DNA of 64,000 nucleotides, from contig JAUYEG010000063.1 of the NCBI GenBank assembly GCA_030691505.1, forward strand, positions 1-64,000. Reading direction: 5' to 3'. Positions 32,692-41,408 of the stretch are shown piece after piece; the first letter of the stretch is position 1; each line of letters begins with the position of its first letter. The notes below the pieces were generated by a model that was not told the DNA's origin, did not search any database, and saw only the letters and a list, made by a program, of their open reading frames with translations. Origin of the DNA: Bacillota bacterium (lineage in GTDB: Bacteria > Bacillota > Sulfobacillia > JAUYEG01). A program made the position numbers and the translations under genes.

Positions 32692-33891
32692 CTACCCTCT
32701 CACCACAAATTCCTCCTTCATGGCCCGGACCAGATCGGGAGACGTGAGGATACGCAGCGCTGTCAGCGCGAGCGTCTTGGCCCCCAGGACCATCCCATCG
32801 TGGCCGCGCGGGCTGACCGCGCACGCCGCGAACTCGCGGGAGTGCCCGGGCACATACTCGTCGCTGATCGAGATGTAGGGGTGGACCGACGGGACAACCT
32901 GGCTGACGTTGCCCATGTCCGTTGACCCCGACCCGCGCCGGGGCGAAGCCTGCAGCGGCGCCCCGAGCGTTCCCAGCGCGTCCGCGAACGCGCCCGCCAG
33001 AGCCTCGTTGGTGATCATGTTCTGATAAGGGTGCGCGGTCGCCCGCCAGCCCATCTTGGCCCCGGTCGCCTGCGCCGCGCCGCGCGCGCAGTTCTTGACC
33101 TTCTCGACCACCTCTTTGAGGTATCCCGCATCAGCGGCGCGGGCGTACATGCGGATTTCGGCGTACTCCGGCACTATGTTGGGGGATACGCCGCCTTTAG
33201 TGATGATGCCGTGGATACGAACGTCAGGGGTCAGATGCTGGCGCAGGGCATTGACCGCATTAAAGGTGAGCAGTGCGGCGTCCAGGGCGTTGATCCCCTC
33301 GTGCGGGATCGCCGCCGCGTGTGCGGGCTTGCCACGGAAAGTGATCTCGAAGGCCTCCCTGGCCAGAGAGGGCATCGAAAGGATGTTGCCCGTCGATGAG
33401 TGGACCATCATCGCCGCATCCACGCCCTCAAATGCGCCGGCGGAAACCAGCACGACCTTGCCCCCTGCCCCGTCGACCGCGCCCTCCTCCGCTGGCGAGC
33501 CAAAAACCAGCAGCCGCCCGGGCCAGGCATCGCGGCACTGCGCCAGAGCAAGCGCGGCGCCGGTGCTCATCACGCCGTGCAGGTTGTGCCCGCAGGCATG
33601 TCCGATGTCCGGCAGCGCATCGTACTCGGCCAGCAGCGCGACGGTGGGGCCCGGCCCGGAGCCCTGCATCGCCGCACGGAAAGCGGTGGGCATCCCCGCG
33701 TACGGCCTCTGCACTTCGAAACCGGCCTGCTCCAGCACCGACGCGTGCCAGGCCGAGGCCTTCTCCTCTTGAAATCCGAGCTCCGGCGTGTTGCCGATCC
33801 GGTCGCTGAGGGCGACCAGTCCGTCGCGCGCGGCGTCGACGGCGGCGATCAGCCGTGCGGGCGCCGCGCCTTCGGTCTCATTAGCGGTCAA
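32692..33891 (-). CDS. M20-family amidohydrolase / peptidase
   Basis: Zinc-dependent amidohydrolase of the AbgB/HipO-like M20 group, 399 aa. TTG 33891 follows GGAGGT. EYDALPDIGHACGHNLHGVM holds the first metal ligands, FGSPAEEGAVDGAGGKV the catalytic Glu pair, and a dimerisation insert (FRGKPAHAAAIPHEGINALD) is typical. GSGSTDMGNVSQVVPSVHPY and SDEYVPGHSREFA complete the metal site. The substrate is unknown; p-aminobenzoyl-glutamate or N-acyl amino acids are usual for the group. It is divergent from hisH. Confidence 0.88.
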   Translation of the reverse strand: MTANETEGAAPARLIAAVDAARDGLVALSDRIGNTPELGFQEEKASAWHASVLEQAGFEVQRPYAGMPTAFRAAMQGSGPGPTVALLAEYDALPDIGHACGHNLHGVMSTGAALALAQCRDAWPGRLLVFGSPAEEGAVDGAGGKVVLVSAGAFEGVDAAMMVHSSTGNILSMPSLAREAFEITFRGKPAHAAAIPHEGINALDAALLTFNAVNALRQHLTPDVRIHGIITKGGVSPNIVPEYAEIRMYARAADAGYLKEVVEKVKNCARGAAQATGAKMGWRATAHPYQNMITNEALAGAFADALGTLGAPLQASPRRGSGSTDMGNVSQVVPSVHPYISISDEYVPGHSREFAACAVSPRGHDGMVLGAKTLALTALRILTSPDLVRAMKEEFVVRG

Positions 33892-34083
33892 ATTGCTGCA
33901 CCTCCAAGATGAATTGTACCCAAAGGTTCGCCACCGGAGAGGAACGTTCCCGCCGCCGCCGACGCGGCCCAGGCACGCCCCGGTTGCTTCAACATGCTAC
34001 CGAAAAGAAGGGAAACCGGCGGCGCATGCCCAAGTAAGCACGACCATCGCGAAGGCCGGAGGACGGGCGAAGGGGAGTGGCAG

Positions 34084-34701
34084 ATGGCGTCACGGGTAGC
34101 CGTCGTTGACTACGGTCGCGGAAACGTTCACAGCGTGATCAAGGCCCTGCTATACTTGGGCGCCCGGGCCGAGCTGGTCGGGGCGCCGGAGATGCTGGAG
34201 CGCTTTGACGAGGCCGTCGTTCCCGGGGTCGGGGCCTTCGCCGACGCGATGGCACGCCTTGACAGGACGGGGATGGCGGGCGCGCTACGCTCCTTCGCGG
34301 CCAGCCAACGGCCTCTGCTTGGGATCTGTCTCGGCATGCAGGTCCTCTTGAGCACGGGCCGGGAGGGCGGCGTGACCCCGGGACTCGACATTATCCCGGG
34401 AACCGTCGAGCCGCTGCCGGGCGGCGACCGCAAGTTGCCCCACATCGGCTTTAACTCCGTGCGGTGGGACCGTCCCTCGGCGCTCGGGCGCGGAATCCCC
34501 AGCGAAACCCACTTCTACTTCGTCCATTCCTACGCCGCGTTTTGCGCAGACCAACGCGACCGGCTGGGCAGCACGGAGTACGGCCTGCTTTTCGCGGCGG
34601 CTATCGAGCGTGGCAACGTTCTCGGCACCCAGTTTCATCCCGAAAAGAGCGGCCAGGCCGGCCTGGCGCTGCTGGCCAACTTTGTCGCCATGGGGGGTTA
34701 G
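34084..34701 (+). CDS. hisH: Imidazole glycerol phosphate synthase glutaminase subunit
   Basis: Class I glutamine amidotransferase supplying ammonia to HisF, 205 aa from ATG 34084. VPGVGAFADAMARLD, the nucleophile Cys82 in LLGICLGMQVL, and the His-Glu pair in GTQFHPEKSG are present. VVDYGRGNVHSV opens the protein. It is 6 bp before hisF. No other his genes are in the window, so these two stand apart from any his operon here. An in-frame upstream opening from 33994 lacks a ribosome site. Confidence 0.94.
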   Translation: MASRVAVVDYGRGNVHSVIKALLYLGARAELVGAPEMLERFDEAVVPGVGAFADAMARLDRTGMAGALRSFAASQRPLLGICLGMQVLLSTGREGGVTPGLDIIPGTVEPLPGGDRKLPHIGFNSVRWDRPSALGRGIPSETHFYFVHSYAAFCADQRDRLGSTEYGLLFAAAIERGNVLGTQFHPEKSGQAGLALLANFVAMGG

Positions 34702-34707
34702 CCGGTA

Positions 34708-35502
34708 ATGCCTCTGGCGAAACGCATCATCCCCTGTCTCGATGTCCAAGACGGCCGGGTCGTTAAGGGAATCAGCTTCGCCGGGCTGATCGATGCGGGC
34801 GATGCCGCCGGGCTTGCCGCGCGCTATGATGCCGAAGGGGCCGACGAACTGGCCTTTCTCGACATCGCCGCCACACGTGAGGGCCGGCGCACATTCACCG
34901 GCCTGCTGTCGCGGGTGGCCGACCGCGTCTTTATCCCGCTTACCGCGGGCGGCGGCGTGACCTCGGCTGACGATGCCGGGCGCCTCCTCCGCGCCGGCGC
35001 GGACAAGGTGACGGTCAACACGGCGGCGGTGTCCAGCCCCCACCTCCTCAGCGAGATAGCTGAGCGCTTCGGACGCCAGTGCGTGGTGCTGGCCGTGGAC
35101 GCGGCAAGTCGCGGCCCTGACCGGTGGGAGGTCTTCACCCACGGCGGGACGAGGCCCACCGGGCTCGACGCCGTCGAGTGGGCGGCGCGGGCGGCCGCCC
35201 TTGGCGCCGGCGAAATCCTCCTGACGAGCATCGACCAGGACGGACGGCAGGGCGGATACGACCTGCGGCTGACGCGCGTGGTTGCGGAGGCGGTCGGCGT
35301 GCCCGTGATCGCGTCGGGCGGCGCCGGCTCGCCGTCCGACGTGGTTTCGGTGCTGGGCGCCGGCGGCGCCGACGCTGCCCTGCTTGCTTCGCTGCTCCAT
35401 TTTCGCCAGGCGACAATCGCCCAGCTCAAAACGGCGATGGCGGCAGCGGGTCTGCCTGTTCGACCGGAGCCGCGGCTCGGCACGGGCGGCGCGGTGGTAT
35501 AA
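34708..35502 (+). CDS. hisF: Imidazole glycerol phosphate synthase cyclase subunit
   Basis: Beta/alpha barrel that turns PRFAR plus ammonia into imidazole glycerol phosphate and AICAR, 264 aa. [15 protein letters not shown] contains the catalytic Asp12 and [20 protein letters not shown] the second Asp. [20 protein letters not shown] and [13 protein letters not shown] are conserved. It sits 6 bp after hisH, forming a complete synthase pair. The alternative, a HisHF homologue used in sugar amination, is less likely since both catalytic aspartates and the barrel motifs look canonical. Confidence 0.94.
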   Translation: MPLAKRIIPCLDVQDGRVVKGISFAGLIDAGDAAGLAARYDAEGADELAFLDIAATREGRRTFTGLLSRVADRVFIPLTAGGGVTSADDAGRLLRAGADKVTVNTAAVSSPHLLSEIAERFGRQCVVLAVDAASRGPDRWEVFTHGGTRPTGLDAVEWAARAAALGAGEILLTSIDQDGRQGGYDLRLTRVVAEAVGVPVIASGGAGSPSDVVSVLGAGGADAALLASLLHFRQATIAQLKTAMAAAGLPVRPEPRLGTGGAVV

Positions 35503-35533
35503 TCAGGCGGACACATCGAGTGAGGTGGTGCGC

Positions 35534-36640
35534 TTGGCCAAGCCGGCCGCACGGCTCTTCAGGATGCGCGATGTCCTGGCGGCAGTCGTTCTTAGCGTGC
35601 TGGGCCTGCTGGCCGTGGTCCGCTTCACGCAGGGCGGCCTGGATTTCAGCGCCCTCCAGCGGATCCGCCTGCCGTACATACTTGCCTGCTTCGGCCTGGT
35701 GCTGCTCGACTGGCTGCTTGAGGCATGCCGCCTGATGCTGCTCAGCCATGCGATCGGCCAAAGGCTGTCGGCCGCAGGAGCGCTGCGGACCGTCTTCCAG
35801 GGCGCCTTCTTTGCGCGCATCACCCCGTTCACATCGGGCGGCGAGCCCTTTCAGATCTACGCCCTGAACCGCGGCGGCGTGCCGCTTGGGCACGCCACCG
35901 CCGTGATCGCGATGAAGTCCCTGCTCAACGGCGTCGCCCGTGTGTGTCTCGCGATCGCCATACCGGCGTGGGTGTTGCTGACGGCCCACGGATGGGAGCT
36001 CGGCCAGATCACCAGCACAGCGCTGACCGTCGGCATCGCGGTGTACATGGTCATTTTCGTGATGTTTGTACTCGTCTTCGTGTTCCGGGCCCGTGCCAGG
36101 GGCTGGCTGGCGTCGGTCGCGCGCTGGCCGGCGCTCACACGGCTGGTCTCACGGGACCGCCTCGGGTCCGCGCTAAACCGCCTGGACGAGCACTACGTTG
36201 CTTTCCTCGGCGCGCTGCAGCATTTCGGCAGGGAACGCCGCGGCACCGTCGTGCTCGTCGGGATGTTGTCCTTCGCGAGCTGGGCCGCGGTCATGGCCGT
36301 GCCGGTCGTCCTGGTCCGGGCGCTCGGCGGGGCTTCACCGGTTGCGGAAATCGCCGCCACGGCAATCATCTTTTACCTGGCGGTCAACTACGCGCCCACT
36401 CCAGGATCGAGCGGGGCTTCGGAGGTGGGGTTCGCCGCCCTCTTCGCGCGGTTCGTGCCACTGCCGCTGCTCGGTGTGTTGGTGCTTGCCTGGCGGCTGT
36501 TTACGCACTACTTCGGACTGCTGCTTGGGCTGGCGGTAACGTCCGCGACGCTTGCGCGCCGCGGCGTCCAGCCCGAGGACCCGCGACGGGAGGCGCCGGT
36601 CGAAACCGAAGCGCCTCAGCCATCCGGGTACTCTCCTTAG
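35534..36640 (+). CDS. UPF0104 / lysylphosphatidylglycerol synthase TM-region protein
   Basis: Polytopic membrane protein, 368 aa from TTG 35534 after GAGGTGG; GTG 35528 is an alternative. About eight transmembrane helices and the conserved FFARITPFTSGGEPFQIYAL and NYAPTPGSSGASEVGF motifs mark the UPF0104 (AglD/MprF flippase-like) family. The soluble lysyl transferase domain of MprF is absent, so it is a flippase-like transporter of unknown lipid or glycolipid. Its stop overlaps the convergent yhaM stop by 4 bp. Confidence 0.85.
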   Translation: MAKPAARLFRMRDVLAAVVLSVLGLLAVVRFTQGGLDFSALQRIRLPYILACFGLVLLDWLLEACRLMLLSHAIGQRLSAAGALRTVFQGAFFARITPFTSGGEPFQIYALNRGGVPLGHATAVIAMKSLLNGVARVCLAIAIPAWVLLTAHGWELGQITSTALTVGIAVYMVIFVMFVLVFVFRARARGWLASVARWPALTRLVSRDRLGSALNRLDEHYVAFLGALQHFGRERRGTVVLVGMLSFASWAAVMAVPVVLVRALGGASPVAEIAATAIIFYLAVNYAPTPGSSGASEVGFAALFARFVPLPLLGVLVLAWRLFTHYFGLLLGLAVTSATLARRGVQPEDPRREAPVETEAPQPSGYSP

Positions 36641-37641
36641 ACCTGGCCGCGTTCTCTGCCTGATCGTCCCGCTGCGGCCCCGTCGCGGGGCGCAAACCCG
36701 CCGTAGACCGACCGGTTGAGCAGTCGATCATACTGCGACCAGGCGCTGTCGCCGCAGGCGGCCAGCAACTGCTCGAACTGCTTAAGCCTGGCGCTGGTCA
36801 GGTCCGCCAGATGCAGGGCCATGGCCTCCATGGTCTGCGGGACGATCGGCGCGCCGTTTTCCATTTCGCCGTGGTGTGATAGGAGAATGTGCGTCAGGTG
36901 CGCGGCGAGATCGGGCGGGAAACCAGGCTGGCTTGACAGGGCCTGATCGAGCAACCGCAGCCCGACGGCCACATGGCCGACGAGGCGGCCCTCATCCGTG
37001 AGCTCGATGGTCTCGCTGACCGAATACTCGCGGACCTTACCGAGGTCATGCAGGAGCGCGGCCGTGATGAGCAGGTCGCGCTGGAGCGCCGGGAACATCG
37101 CGCAATAGGCCTCGCACAGTGCGGCGACCTCCAGGCTGTGCTCGAGAAGTCCGCCAGGATAGGCGTGATGCACAACCTTTGCCGCCGGAGCCGCCGCGAA
37201 CGCCTCGCCGGTCTCCCCCGAATCCAGCACCGCGCCGCCTAGGCCGCGCAGCGCGGGGTCGGTGATGCCGGCGATGACCCCGGCAAGCCGCGGCCGGAGA
37301 TCCGCCAGGTCAACCGGAGCCTGCGGCACGAGCTCCGCGAGCAGGGCGGGCGTCGGGTCCTCGATCAGCGTGGCCTGGTACACGGAGATCTGTGCCTCGC
37401 CCCTGTAGTCCTCGGCTTTGCCGCGGACGCTCACCACGCGTTTTTCGCGCAGGGTCGCGGCCACGGCTGCCGCATTGTTCCACACGCGGCCCTGGATCTG
37501 CCCCGTCTTGTCGACGAGGACCAGGCTCAGATACTCACCAGACCCGCCGCGCAGGGGGCGCAACGACATCTGGGCCAGGATGAACTCGGTTTCAACCGGA
37601 TCTTGGGGCCGGATATCCCGCGCATACTGCTCCTTGCTCAT
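36637..37641 (-). CDS. yhaM: YhaM-type 3'-5' exoribonuclease
   Basis: 334 aa from ATG 37641 (MSKEQYARDIRPQDPVETEF) after GGGAGGGG. An N-terminal OB-fold (DKTGQIQGRVWNNAAAVA, VVSVRGKAEDYRGEAQISVY) is followed by an HD phosphohydrolase domain with HHAYPGGLLEHSLEVA, LLHDLGKVREY and LLSHHGEMENGAP, the metal-binding His/Asp set. The order and spacing match YhaM/CBF1. It acts in mRNA decay and DNA metabolism by family. It is head-to-tail with argH, 90 bp apart. Confidence 0.9.
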   Translation of the reverse strand: MSKEQYARDIRPQDPVETEFILAQMSLRPLRGGSGEYLSLVLVDKTGQIQGRVWNNAAAVAATLREKRVVSVRGKAEDYRGEAQISVYQATLIEDPTPALLAELVPQAPVDLADLRPRLAGVIAGITDPALRGLGGAVLDSGETGEAFAAAPAAKVVHHAYPGGLLEHSLEVAALCEAYCAMFPALQRDLLITAALLHDLGKVREYSVSETIELTDEGRLVGHVAVGLRLLDQALSSQPGFPPDLAAHLTHILLSHHGEMENGAPIVPQTMEAMALHLADLTSARLKQFEQLLAACGDSAWSQYDRLLNRSVYGGFAPRDGAAAGRSGRERGQV

Positions 37642-37731
37642 CGCAACCCCTCCCGCGGGATGGTTTCGCAGCGGGACGGGATGCCACCTGCCCCGGCCGC
37701 GGGCGAGGCGGAACAACCGCGGGATCCGGAC

Positions 37732-39216
37732 CTACTCCTCCCTGTTCACCGCAACCCAGGACCCGGCGCCCGCCGGCTGGTCCATGAGCCTGTGGGCCAG
37801 CGCCAACTGCTCCCGGACCTGCCCGGACGCGGTGCCCATGGGCGACCGCCTGCGCTCGACACAGGCCTCCGGAGAGAGCACGGCAAACACATCCGGGCCG
37901 AACAGCGGGCTTAGGGCCTTCAGCTCGTCCAGCGGCAGCCGTGCCAGCACCAGGCCCCGGGCGGCGGCGACGGCCACCGCCCGGCCCGCGACGGCGTGCG
38001 CATCGCGGAACGGGAGCCCGCGCGCGGCGAGGTAGTCGGCCAGGTCGGTCGCGTTGGTGAAGTCGTTCTCCACCCCGGCGAGCATCGGCCCCGGCAAAAA
38101 GCGGCTGGTCTCCAGCGCAGCCGCCGCGATGCGCAGGCAAGACCTGACCGTGTCCAGCGCGTCAAACGTGCCCTCCTTGTCCTCCTGCATGTCCGTGTTG
38201 TAGGTCAGCGGCAGCCCCTTGAGCACCGTCAGGACACCGACCAGGCTCCCGACCACCCGGCCGGATTTGCCCCGCAGCAGCTCGCCGATGACCGGGTTCC
38301 TCTTCTGCGGCATGATACTCGACCCGGTGGTGTAGGCATCGTCCATCGCAAGATAGCCAAACTCAGCGGTGGACCAGAGGACCAGCTCCTCGCCGAGGCG
38401 CGACAGGTGCACGGAGATGAGCGCGCAACACGAGAGGGTTTCGACGATGAAATCGCGGTCCGAAACGGCGTCCATGCTATTGGCGTACCGCCGGCCGAAA
38501 CCAAGTTCGCGCGCCACCTGGTCGGGGTCGAGCGGGAAGGTCGTTCCCGCCAGGGCGCCCGCGCCGAGGGGCATCATGTCGGCGCGGTGCCGCGCACCGG
38601 CGAGCCGCTCACGGTCGCGCTGGAACATGAAGAAGTACGCCATCAGATGGTGCCCCAGCCGCACCGGCTGGGCCCGCTGCAGGTGGGTATAGCCGGGCAG
38701 GATCAACTGCCCGTTGGCCTCGGCCTGGCCGACCAGCGCGCGCTGCAGCGCCACTAGGTCGCCGTCCAGGCCGTCGACGGCCTCGCGGACATAAAGGTGC
38801 ATATCCAGGGCCACCTGGTCGTTGCGGCTCCGCCCCGTGTGCAGCTTGCCGCCCGCCGCCCCGATCTTCTCGCGCAGCCTGGCCTCGATGTTCATGTGCA
38901 CGTCCTCCAGGTCGAGCCGCCATGGAAAGCCGCCCGCCTCGATCTCCGCCGAAATCTCCGCGAGGCCGGCGGTTATCGCGTCGCACTCCGCGGCGCTGAT
39001 GATCCCCTGCCGGGCAAGCATGCGGGCGTGGGCCGTGCTTCCCGCAATGTCCTGGCGCCAGAGCCGCCGGTCAAAAGGCAATGAGGCCGTGAACGACTCC
39101 ACCTCGGGGGCTGTTTCCGCGGTGTAGCGCCCGCCCCAGGGCTTGGCGCTGCCCTGGGGCGGATTCTGGCTCTTGGCCGTCGGGCCGACGGTGCCGCCGC
39201 CGGAGTCGCGGCTCAA
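37732..39216 (-). CDS. argH: Argininosuccinate lyase
   Basis: Last step of arginine synthesis, 494 aa. TTG 39216 overlaps the argG stop (TTGA) by 4 bp and has AGGAG upstream. Signatures include [60 protein letters not shown] and the superfamily loop [20 protein letters not shown]. The N-terminus has ~25 non-conserved residues before PWGGRY. It is co-transcribed with argG. Confidence 0.96.
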   Translation of the reverse strand: MSRDSGGGTVGPTAKSQNPPQGSAKPWGGRYTAETAPEVESFTASLPFDRRLWRQDIAGSTAHARMLARQGIISAAECDAITAGLAEISAEIEAGGFPWRLDLEDVHMNIEARLREKIGAAGGKLHTGRSRNDQVALDMHLYVREAVDGLDGDLVALQRALVGQAEANGQLILPGYTHLQRAQPVRLGHHLMAYFFMFQRDRERLAGARHRADMMPLGAGALAGTTFPLDPDQVARELGFGRRYANSMDAVSDRDFIVETLSCCALISVHLSRLGEELVLWSTAEFGYLAMDDAYTTGSSIMPQKRNPVIGELLRGKSGRVVGSLVGVLTVLKGLPLTYNTDMQEDKEGTFDALDTVRSCLRIAAAALETSRFLPGPMLAGVENDFTNATDLADYLAARGLPFRDAHAVAGRAVAVAAARGLVLARLPLDELKALSPLFGPDVFAVLSPEACVERRRSPMGTASGQVREQLALAHRLMDQPAGAGSWVAVNREE

Positions 39217-40511
39217 GCTGACTCCTGGCCGCCGGCCCCGGCCCCCGCGGGGTGGCCGGTTGCCTCCAGGCCCGAGGCCGCGGTTTGAGCGCGGCAGGGC
39301 TGCGCCTTGGTGGACTCCGCCTTGGACCTGGCCATCCTGGCCGCAATCCGTGTCGGCAATCCCCAGACCTCGATGAATCCGACAGCGGCCGCGTGGTTGA
39401 ACGCATCCTCGCGGTCATACGTCGCGAGAGCGAAGTCGTAGAGCGAAAACGGCGACTTGCGGCCCACCACCACAGCCTGTCCGCGGTGCAGCTTGACGCG
39501 AATCGTGCCCGTCACGTTTTCCTGGGTCTTGTCGATGAACGCATCCATCGCCTCGCGCAAGGGCGAGTACCAGAGCCCGTAGTAGAGCAGTTCCGCGTAT
39601 TTGTCCTCCAGCGTGCGCTTGAAGTGCGCAACCTCGCGGGGAAGCGTCAGGTCCTCCAGGTCGCGGTGCGCGGCGAGCAGGGTGACCGCCGCCGGCGCCT
39701 CATATATCTCGCGCGACTTGATCCCGACCAGGCGGTTCTCGACATGGTCGACCCGGCCGACGCCGTGCTCGCCGGCGATCCGGTTGAGGTCGCCGACCAG
39801 GGTCACGGGGTCGAGCGCCTTTCCGTCGAGCGAAACCGGAACGCCCTGCTCGAACCCAATCTCAACGTAGGCGGGCTCGGACGGGCAGTCCCCGACCGAC
39901 CGGGTCATCACGTAGATCTCCTCGGGCGGCTCCGCCCACGGATCCTCGAGCACGCCGCACTCGATGCTCCGCCCCCAGAGGTTAGAGTCAATGCTATACG
40001 GGGTTTTCTTGGCCGTCGGGACCGGGATGCCCCGCTCGGCGGCGTAGTCCATCTCGTCGTCGCGGGACATCGGCCACTCCCGGACCGGCGCCACAACCTT
40101 GAGGTGCGGCGCAAGCGCGGCGGCCGAGACGTCAAACCTGACCTGGTCGTTGCCCTTGCCCGTGCAGCCGTGGGCGATGGCGCCGGCGCCGACACGCTCG
40201 GCGATCTCGACCAACAGCTTGGTGATCAGCGGCCGGGAGAGGGCCGACGCGAGGGTGTATTCGCCCTCATAGACGGCGTTGGCTTTGAGGGCCCGGAAGG
40301 CAAACTCGCGAAGGAACTCCTCCCGCGCATCGACGGCGTAGGCGGCGACGGCCCCGACATTGAGGGCGCGCCGGCGGATGGCTTCTACGTCCGATCCCTG
40401 GCCGACGTCAACCGTCAGGGTGATGACCTCGTAGCCGTACTTTTCCTCCAGCCACTTCACGGCCACCGAAGTGTCCAGGCCGCCGGAATAGGCGAGCACT
40501 ACCTTTGGCAA
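39213..40511 (-). CDS. argG: Argininosuccinate synthase
   Basis: ATP-dependent condensation of citrulline and aspartate, 432 aa. The real start is TTG 40511 after GGGGGG ([20 protein letters not shown]). The N-type PP motif is [26 protein letters not shown] and [15 protein letters not shown]-like segments ([20 protein letters not shown]) and MPRTKKTPYS-equivalent [20 protein letters not shown] are conserved. The last ~35 residues beyond the core are alanine/glutamine-rich. A promoter with a perfect -10 lies about 80 bp upstream. Confidence 0.96.
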   Translation of the reverse strand: MPKVVLAYSGGLDTSVAVKWLEEKYGYEVITLTVDVGQGSDVEAIRRRALNVGAVAAYAVDAREEFLREFAFRALKANAVYEGEYTLASALSRPLITKLLVEIAERVGAGAIAHGCTGKGNDQVRFDVSAAALAPHLKVVAPVREWPMSRDDEMDYAAERGIPVPTAKKTPYSIDSNLWGRSIECGVLEDPWAEPPEEIYVMTRSVGDCPSEPAYVEIGFEQGVPVSLDGKALDPVTLVGDLNRIAGEHGVGRVDHVENRLVGIKSREIYEAPAAVTLLAAHRDLEDLTLPREVAHFKRTLEDKYAELLYYGLWYSPLREAMDAFIDKTQENVTGTIRVKLHRGQAVVVGRKSPFSLYDFALATYDREDAFNHAAAVGFIEVWGLPTRIAARMARSKAESTKAQPCRAQTAASGLEATGHPAGAGAGGQESA

Positions 40512-40590
40512 GACGGTTCCCCCCTGGCCGCCTGGTCTGGTCCGGGCCCGCTGGGTCCGGGTCGGGGAAGCATGGCAGCCTATGCGGATA

Positions 40591-40620
40591 ATTATACGGT
40601 TCATCGAAATACCTATGCAA
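40591..40620 (-). promoter_or_regulatory. argG: Sigma-A promoter of argGH
   Basis: Minus-strand TTGCAT (40615-40620), 18 bp, then a perfect TATAAT (40591-40596). The AT-rich ATAATTAT over the -10 in otherwise GC-rich DNA could form part of an ArgR/AhrC box, but a full 18-bp consensus was not found. Confidence 0.7.
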
Positions 40621-40826
40621 GTGCCGCCGCACCGGAGTGCTGCGCTGGAGTTGCGGCCCCTTGTTGCTGATGCCCCCCGACGCCTGTCCCTTGAAGCAAG
40701 GAATCCGCTCCCGCAGGACAGAACCCCTGCCAGATGCGAAACAGCAGCTCCCCTGACCGGGGGGCCCGGGTGACGGAACGTCGTACGGAACGTACGGACG
40801 AGGATCTATGGGGTGAGGGATGCATT

Positions 40827-41408
40827 GTGACGAACTTGACCGTTGTCGGAGTGTCGGGCAGCCCGCGCGCCGGCGGCAACACGGAGACTCTGCTGCGGCA
40901 CACCCTCGGGGTGTGCGCGGCCGAGGGACTCAGTACGGATTTCATCAGCCTCCGAGGGCTCCGGATCGAGCCGTGCCGTGCCTGCCGGACGTGCTCTAGG
41001 AGCAAAGTGTGCGCCGTGACCGACGACGTGCCGGCCATCTTTGATCGCCTGGCGGCGGCTGATGCCTTTATCCTCGCGGCGCCAGTCTATTTCTCGGGGA
41101 CGGCCGGGCAAATGAAGTGCTTGATCGACCGCCTCGGCTATCTGAGCATGGCGCGGGGCCGGGTGTTCGAGCGCAAGGTGGGCGGCCCCATGGCGGTCGC
41201 GCGCCGGGCCGGCCAGAACTTCGCCCTGGCGGAGATGATGTTTTTCTTTCTGCACCAGGGGATGATCGTGCCGGGGTCAACCTACTGGAACATGGCCATC
41301 GGGCTGCACGAGGGCGACGTGAGCGAGGACGCGGAGGGGCTGCGGACGGCGGAGAACTTCGCCCGCAACCTGGCCTGGACGCTCAAGAAGCTGCGGGCCG
41401 CCGACTAG
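40827..41408 (+). CDS. Iron-sulfur flavoprotein / NADPH-dependent FMN reductase-like
   Basis: GTG 40827 after GAGGGATG gives 193 aa. GVSGSPRAGGNTETLL is the FMN phosphate loop. Cys50, 53, 56 and 62 (PCRACRTCSRSKVC) form the compact [4Fe-4S] motif of the Isf family. APVYFSGTAGQMKCLIDRLG is the flavodoxin-like active-site segment. By family it is an electron carrier or oxidoreductase that helps anaerobes with oxidative or redox stress; the partner is unknown. It overlaps the convergent membrane gene by 26 bp. Two ACGGAACGT repeats lie about 35-55 bp upstream. Confidence 0.87.
   Translation: MTNLTVVGVSGSPRAGGNTETLLRHTLGVCAAEGLSTDFISLRGLRIEPCRACRTCSRSKVCAVTDDVPAIFDRLAAADAFILAAPVYFSGTAGQMKCLIDRLGYLSMARGRVFERKVGGPMAVARRAGQNFALAEMMFFFLHQGMIVPGSTYWNMAIGLHEGDVSEDAEGLRTAENFARNLAWTLKKLRAAD

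Noticed and set aside
39252-40670. Forward-strand open frame of 472 codons over argG
   Set aside because: Antisense to argG, which has all catalytic motifs. No ribosome site precedes it.
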